Below are positions 62,421 through 64,000 of a stretch of DNA of 64,000 bases, piece after piece. Position numbers and translations under genes: made by a program. Positions within the stretch are counted from its first letter, which is position 1, and the number at the start of each line of letters is the position of its first letter. The stretch is from Micromonospora purpureochromogenes (lineage in GTDB: Bacteria > Actinomycetota > Actinomycetes > Mycobacteriales > Micromonosporaceae), in contig NZ_LT607410.1 in assembly GCF_900091515.1 (NCBI RefSeq), positions 992,001 to 1,056,000 on the forward strand, read 5' to 3'. Below the pieces are notes generated by a model. The model searched no databases. It was not told the DNA's origin and saw only the letters and a list, made by a program, of their open reading frames with translations.

Positions 62421-64000
62421 ATGAGCAGTGCCGCCGCGTTCTCGTACGCCCCCTTGCTGCCGACCGGTCCCGACCAGACGGAGTACCGCCTGGTCACCGA
62501 CGAGGGCGTCGATGTCGTCAACGGCCCGGGTGGCCGCCGGTTCCTCACCGTGGAGCCCGCCGCGCTGACCGCGCTGACCGCCGAGGCGATGCACGACATC
62601 GCCCACTTCCTGCGCCCCGCCCACCTGGCCCAGCTCCGGTCGATCATCGACGACCCGGCGGCCTCGCCGAACGACCGGTTCGTCGCGCTCGACCTGCTGC
62701 GCAACGCCAACATCGCCGCCGGTGGTGTGCTGCCGATGTGCCAGGACACCGGCACCGCGATCGTGATGGGCAAGCGCGGCCGGCACGTGCTCACCGACGG
62801 CGCCGACGCCGAGGCGATCTCCCGTGGTGTCTACCAGGCGTACACCCGGCTCAACCTGCGCTACTCGCAGCTCGCCCCGCTGACCATGTGGGACGAGCGG
62901 AACACCGGCAGCAACCTGCCGGCCCAGGTGGAGCTCTACGCCGAGGACCCGGACGGGCACCCGGACGCGTACAAGTTCCTCTTCATGGCCAAGGGGGGCG
63001 GCTCGGCCAACAAGTCCTACCTCTACCAGGAAACCAAGGCGCTGTTGAATCCGACGCGGATGATGCAGTTCCTGGAGGAGAAGCTGCGGCTCATCGGCAC
63101 CGCGGCCTGCCCGCCGTACCACCTGGCCATCGTCATCGGCGGCACCTCCGCCGAGTACGCCCTGAAGACCGCCAAGTACGCCTCGGCCAAGTACCTCGAC
63201 GCGCTGCCCACCTCCGGCTCGATGACCGCGCACGGCTTCCGGGACCTGGAGCTGGAGGCCCAGGTGCTGGAGCTGACCCGCAACTTCGGCATCGGCGCAC
63301 AGTTCGGCGGCCGGTACTTCTGCCACGACGTGCGGGTCGTCCGGCTGCCCCGGCACGGCGCCTCCTGCCCGGTGGCGATCGCCGTCTCCTGCTCGGCCGA
63401 CCGACAGGCGGTCGCCAAGATCACCCCGTCCGGCGTCTGGCTGGAGCGGCTGGAGACCGACCCGGCCCGGTTCCTGCCCGACGTCACCGACGAGACGCTG
63501 GACGCCGAACTGGTCGTCAAGGTGGACCTCAACCGGCCGATGGACGAGATCCGCGCCGAGCTGTCGAAGTACCCGGTGAAGACCCGGCTGTCGCTGACCG
63601 GTCCGCTGGTCGTCGCCCGGGACATCGCCCACGCGAAGATCGCCGAGCGGCTGGACGCGGGCGAGCCGATGCCGCAGTACCTGCGTGACCACGCCGTCTA
63701 CTACGCCGGCCCGGCCAAGACCCCGGAGGGCTACGCCTCCGGCTCGTTCGGCCCGACGACCGCCGGCCGGATGGACGCCTACGTGGAGAAGTTCCAGGCC
63801 GCCGGCGGCTCCCAGGTGATGCTCGCCAAGGGCAACCGCTCGGCCCAGGTCACCCGCTCCTGCCAGCAGCACGGCGGCTTCTACCTCGGCTCGATCGGCG
63901 GCCCGGCGGCCCGGCTCGCCCAGGACTGCATCAAGCACGTCGAGGTGCTCGAATACCCGGAGCTGGGCATGGAGGCGGTCTGGAAGATCCAGGTCGAGGA
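62421..64000 (+). CDS. Class I fumarate hydratase (3' end beyond window)
   Basis: The frame is open from ATG 62421 to the end, with 526 codons visible of about 555 expected. It is an iron-sulfur fumarase/tartrate dehydratase type: [17 protein letters not shown] (cluster-binding Cys), [57 protein letters not shown], and the beta-part [17 protein letters not shown] and [21 protein letters not shown] (62407-62412) is 8 nt before the ATG. It interconverts fumarate and malate, and fumarate is also produced by Fah 9 kb upstream. Confidence 0.94.
   Translation, partial: MSSAAAFSYAPLLPTGPDQTEYRLVTDEGVDVVNGPGGRRFLTVEPAALTALTAEAMHDIAHFLRPAHLAQLRSIIDDPAASPNDRFVALDLLRNANIAAGGVLPMCQDTGTAIVMGKRGRHVLTDGADAEAISRGVYQAYTRLNLRYSQLAPLTMWDERNTGSNLPAQVELYAEDPDGHPDAYKFLFMAKGGGSANKSYLYQETKALLNPTRMMQFLEEKLRLIGTAACPPYHLAIVIGGTSAEYALKTAKYASAKYLDALPTSGSMTAHGFRDLELEAQVLELTRNFGIGAQFGGRYFCHDVRVVRLPRHGASCPVAIAVSCSADRQAVAKITPSGVWLERLETDPARFLPDVTDETLDAELVVKVDLNRPMDEIRAELSKYPVKTRLSLTGPLVVARDIAHAKIAERLDAGEPMPQYLRDHAVYYAGPAKTPEGYASGSFGPTTAGRMDAYVEKFQAAGGSQVMLAKGNRSAQVTRSCQQHGGFYLGSIGGPAARLAQDCIKHVEVLEYPELGMEAVWKIQVE

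Overview
The window is very GC-rich, gene-dense, high-GC Gram-positive chromosome. Gene order (folP-folB-folK, nuoD-like, panC-panD, nadB-nadC-coaX-lysS-lsr2-clpC, mutY, disA-radA, carD-ispD-ispF), the frequent GTG starts, Lsr2 and CarD point to an actinobacterium, and most likely to Micromonosporaceae (Micromonospora or a close relative). No tRNA, rRNA or CRISPR array was seen.

Layout. 1-8924: the 3' end of an unknown gene, then a seven-gene minus-strand operon resembling a stripped-down type IV secretion system (VirB2-like, PrgI-like, VirB4-like ATPase, VirB6/TrbL-like membrane protein, small anchored protein, lytic transglycosylase/M23 wall hydrolase, unknown). 9258-13949: folate genes and small membrane proteins. 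14070-15378: an IS110-family element inserted directly after the stop codon of proV. Its non-coding end can be read as a bridge RNA whose target and donor guides match the element's flanks and ends. 15379-18974: an osmoprotectant ABC transporter whose binding protein is circularly permuted. 20603-22872: a second NuoD with an NDUFAF7/MidA-type methyltransferase. 23057-25339: a Rossmann/DUF2520 protein with panC and panD. 26399-30007: nadB, nadC and coaX, with a 60-bp tandem repeat between nadB and nadC. 30876-35877: lysS, lsr2 and clpC. 36083-41768: mutY, an ACT protein, def, disA and radA. 42763-46882: UbiA prenyltransferase, methyltransferase, acyl-CoA-dehydrogenase-like flavoprotein and type III PKS, probably a small phenolic-lipid or quinone cluster. 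48649-50383: carD, ispD and ispF. 50390-60766: tyrosine/homogentisate catabolism (hmgA, fahA, a HisC-like aminotransferase, hpd, and an Lrp/AsnC regulator) interleaved with RDD, DUF397, SRPBCC and beta-propeller proteins. 62421-64000: a class I fumarase running off the end.

Recurring themes. At least a dozen genes have a TAnnnT hexamer 6-8 nt before the start codon, the layout expected for leaderless transcripts. These were used to choose starts. Interspersed repeats sit exactly between stop and start codons of gene pairs and form tiny open frames that overlap both neighbours. Tyrosine breakdown to fumarate and acetoacetate is nearly complete here (aminotransferase, Hpd, HmgA, Fah), and a fumarase lies close by.
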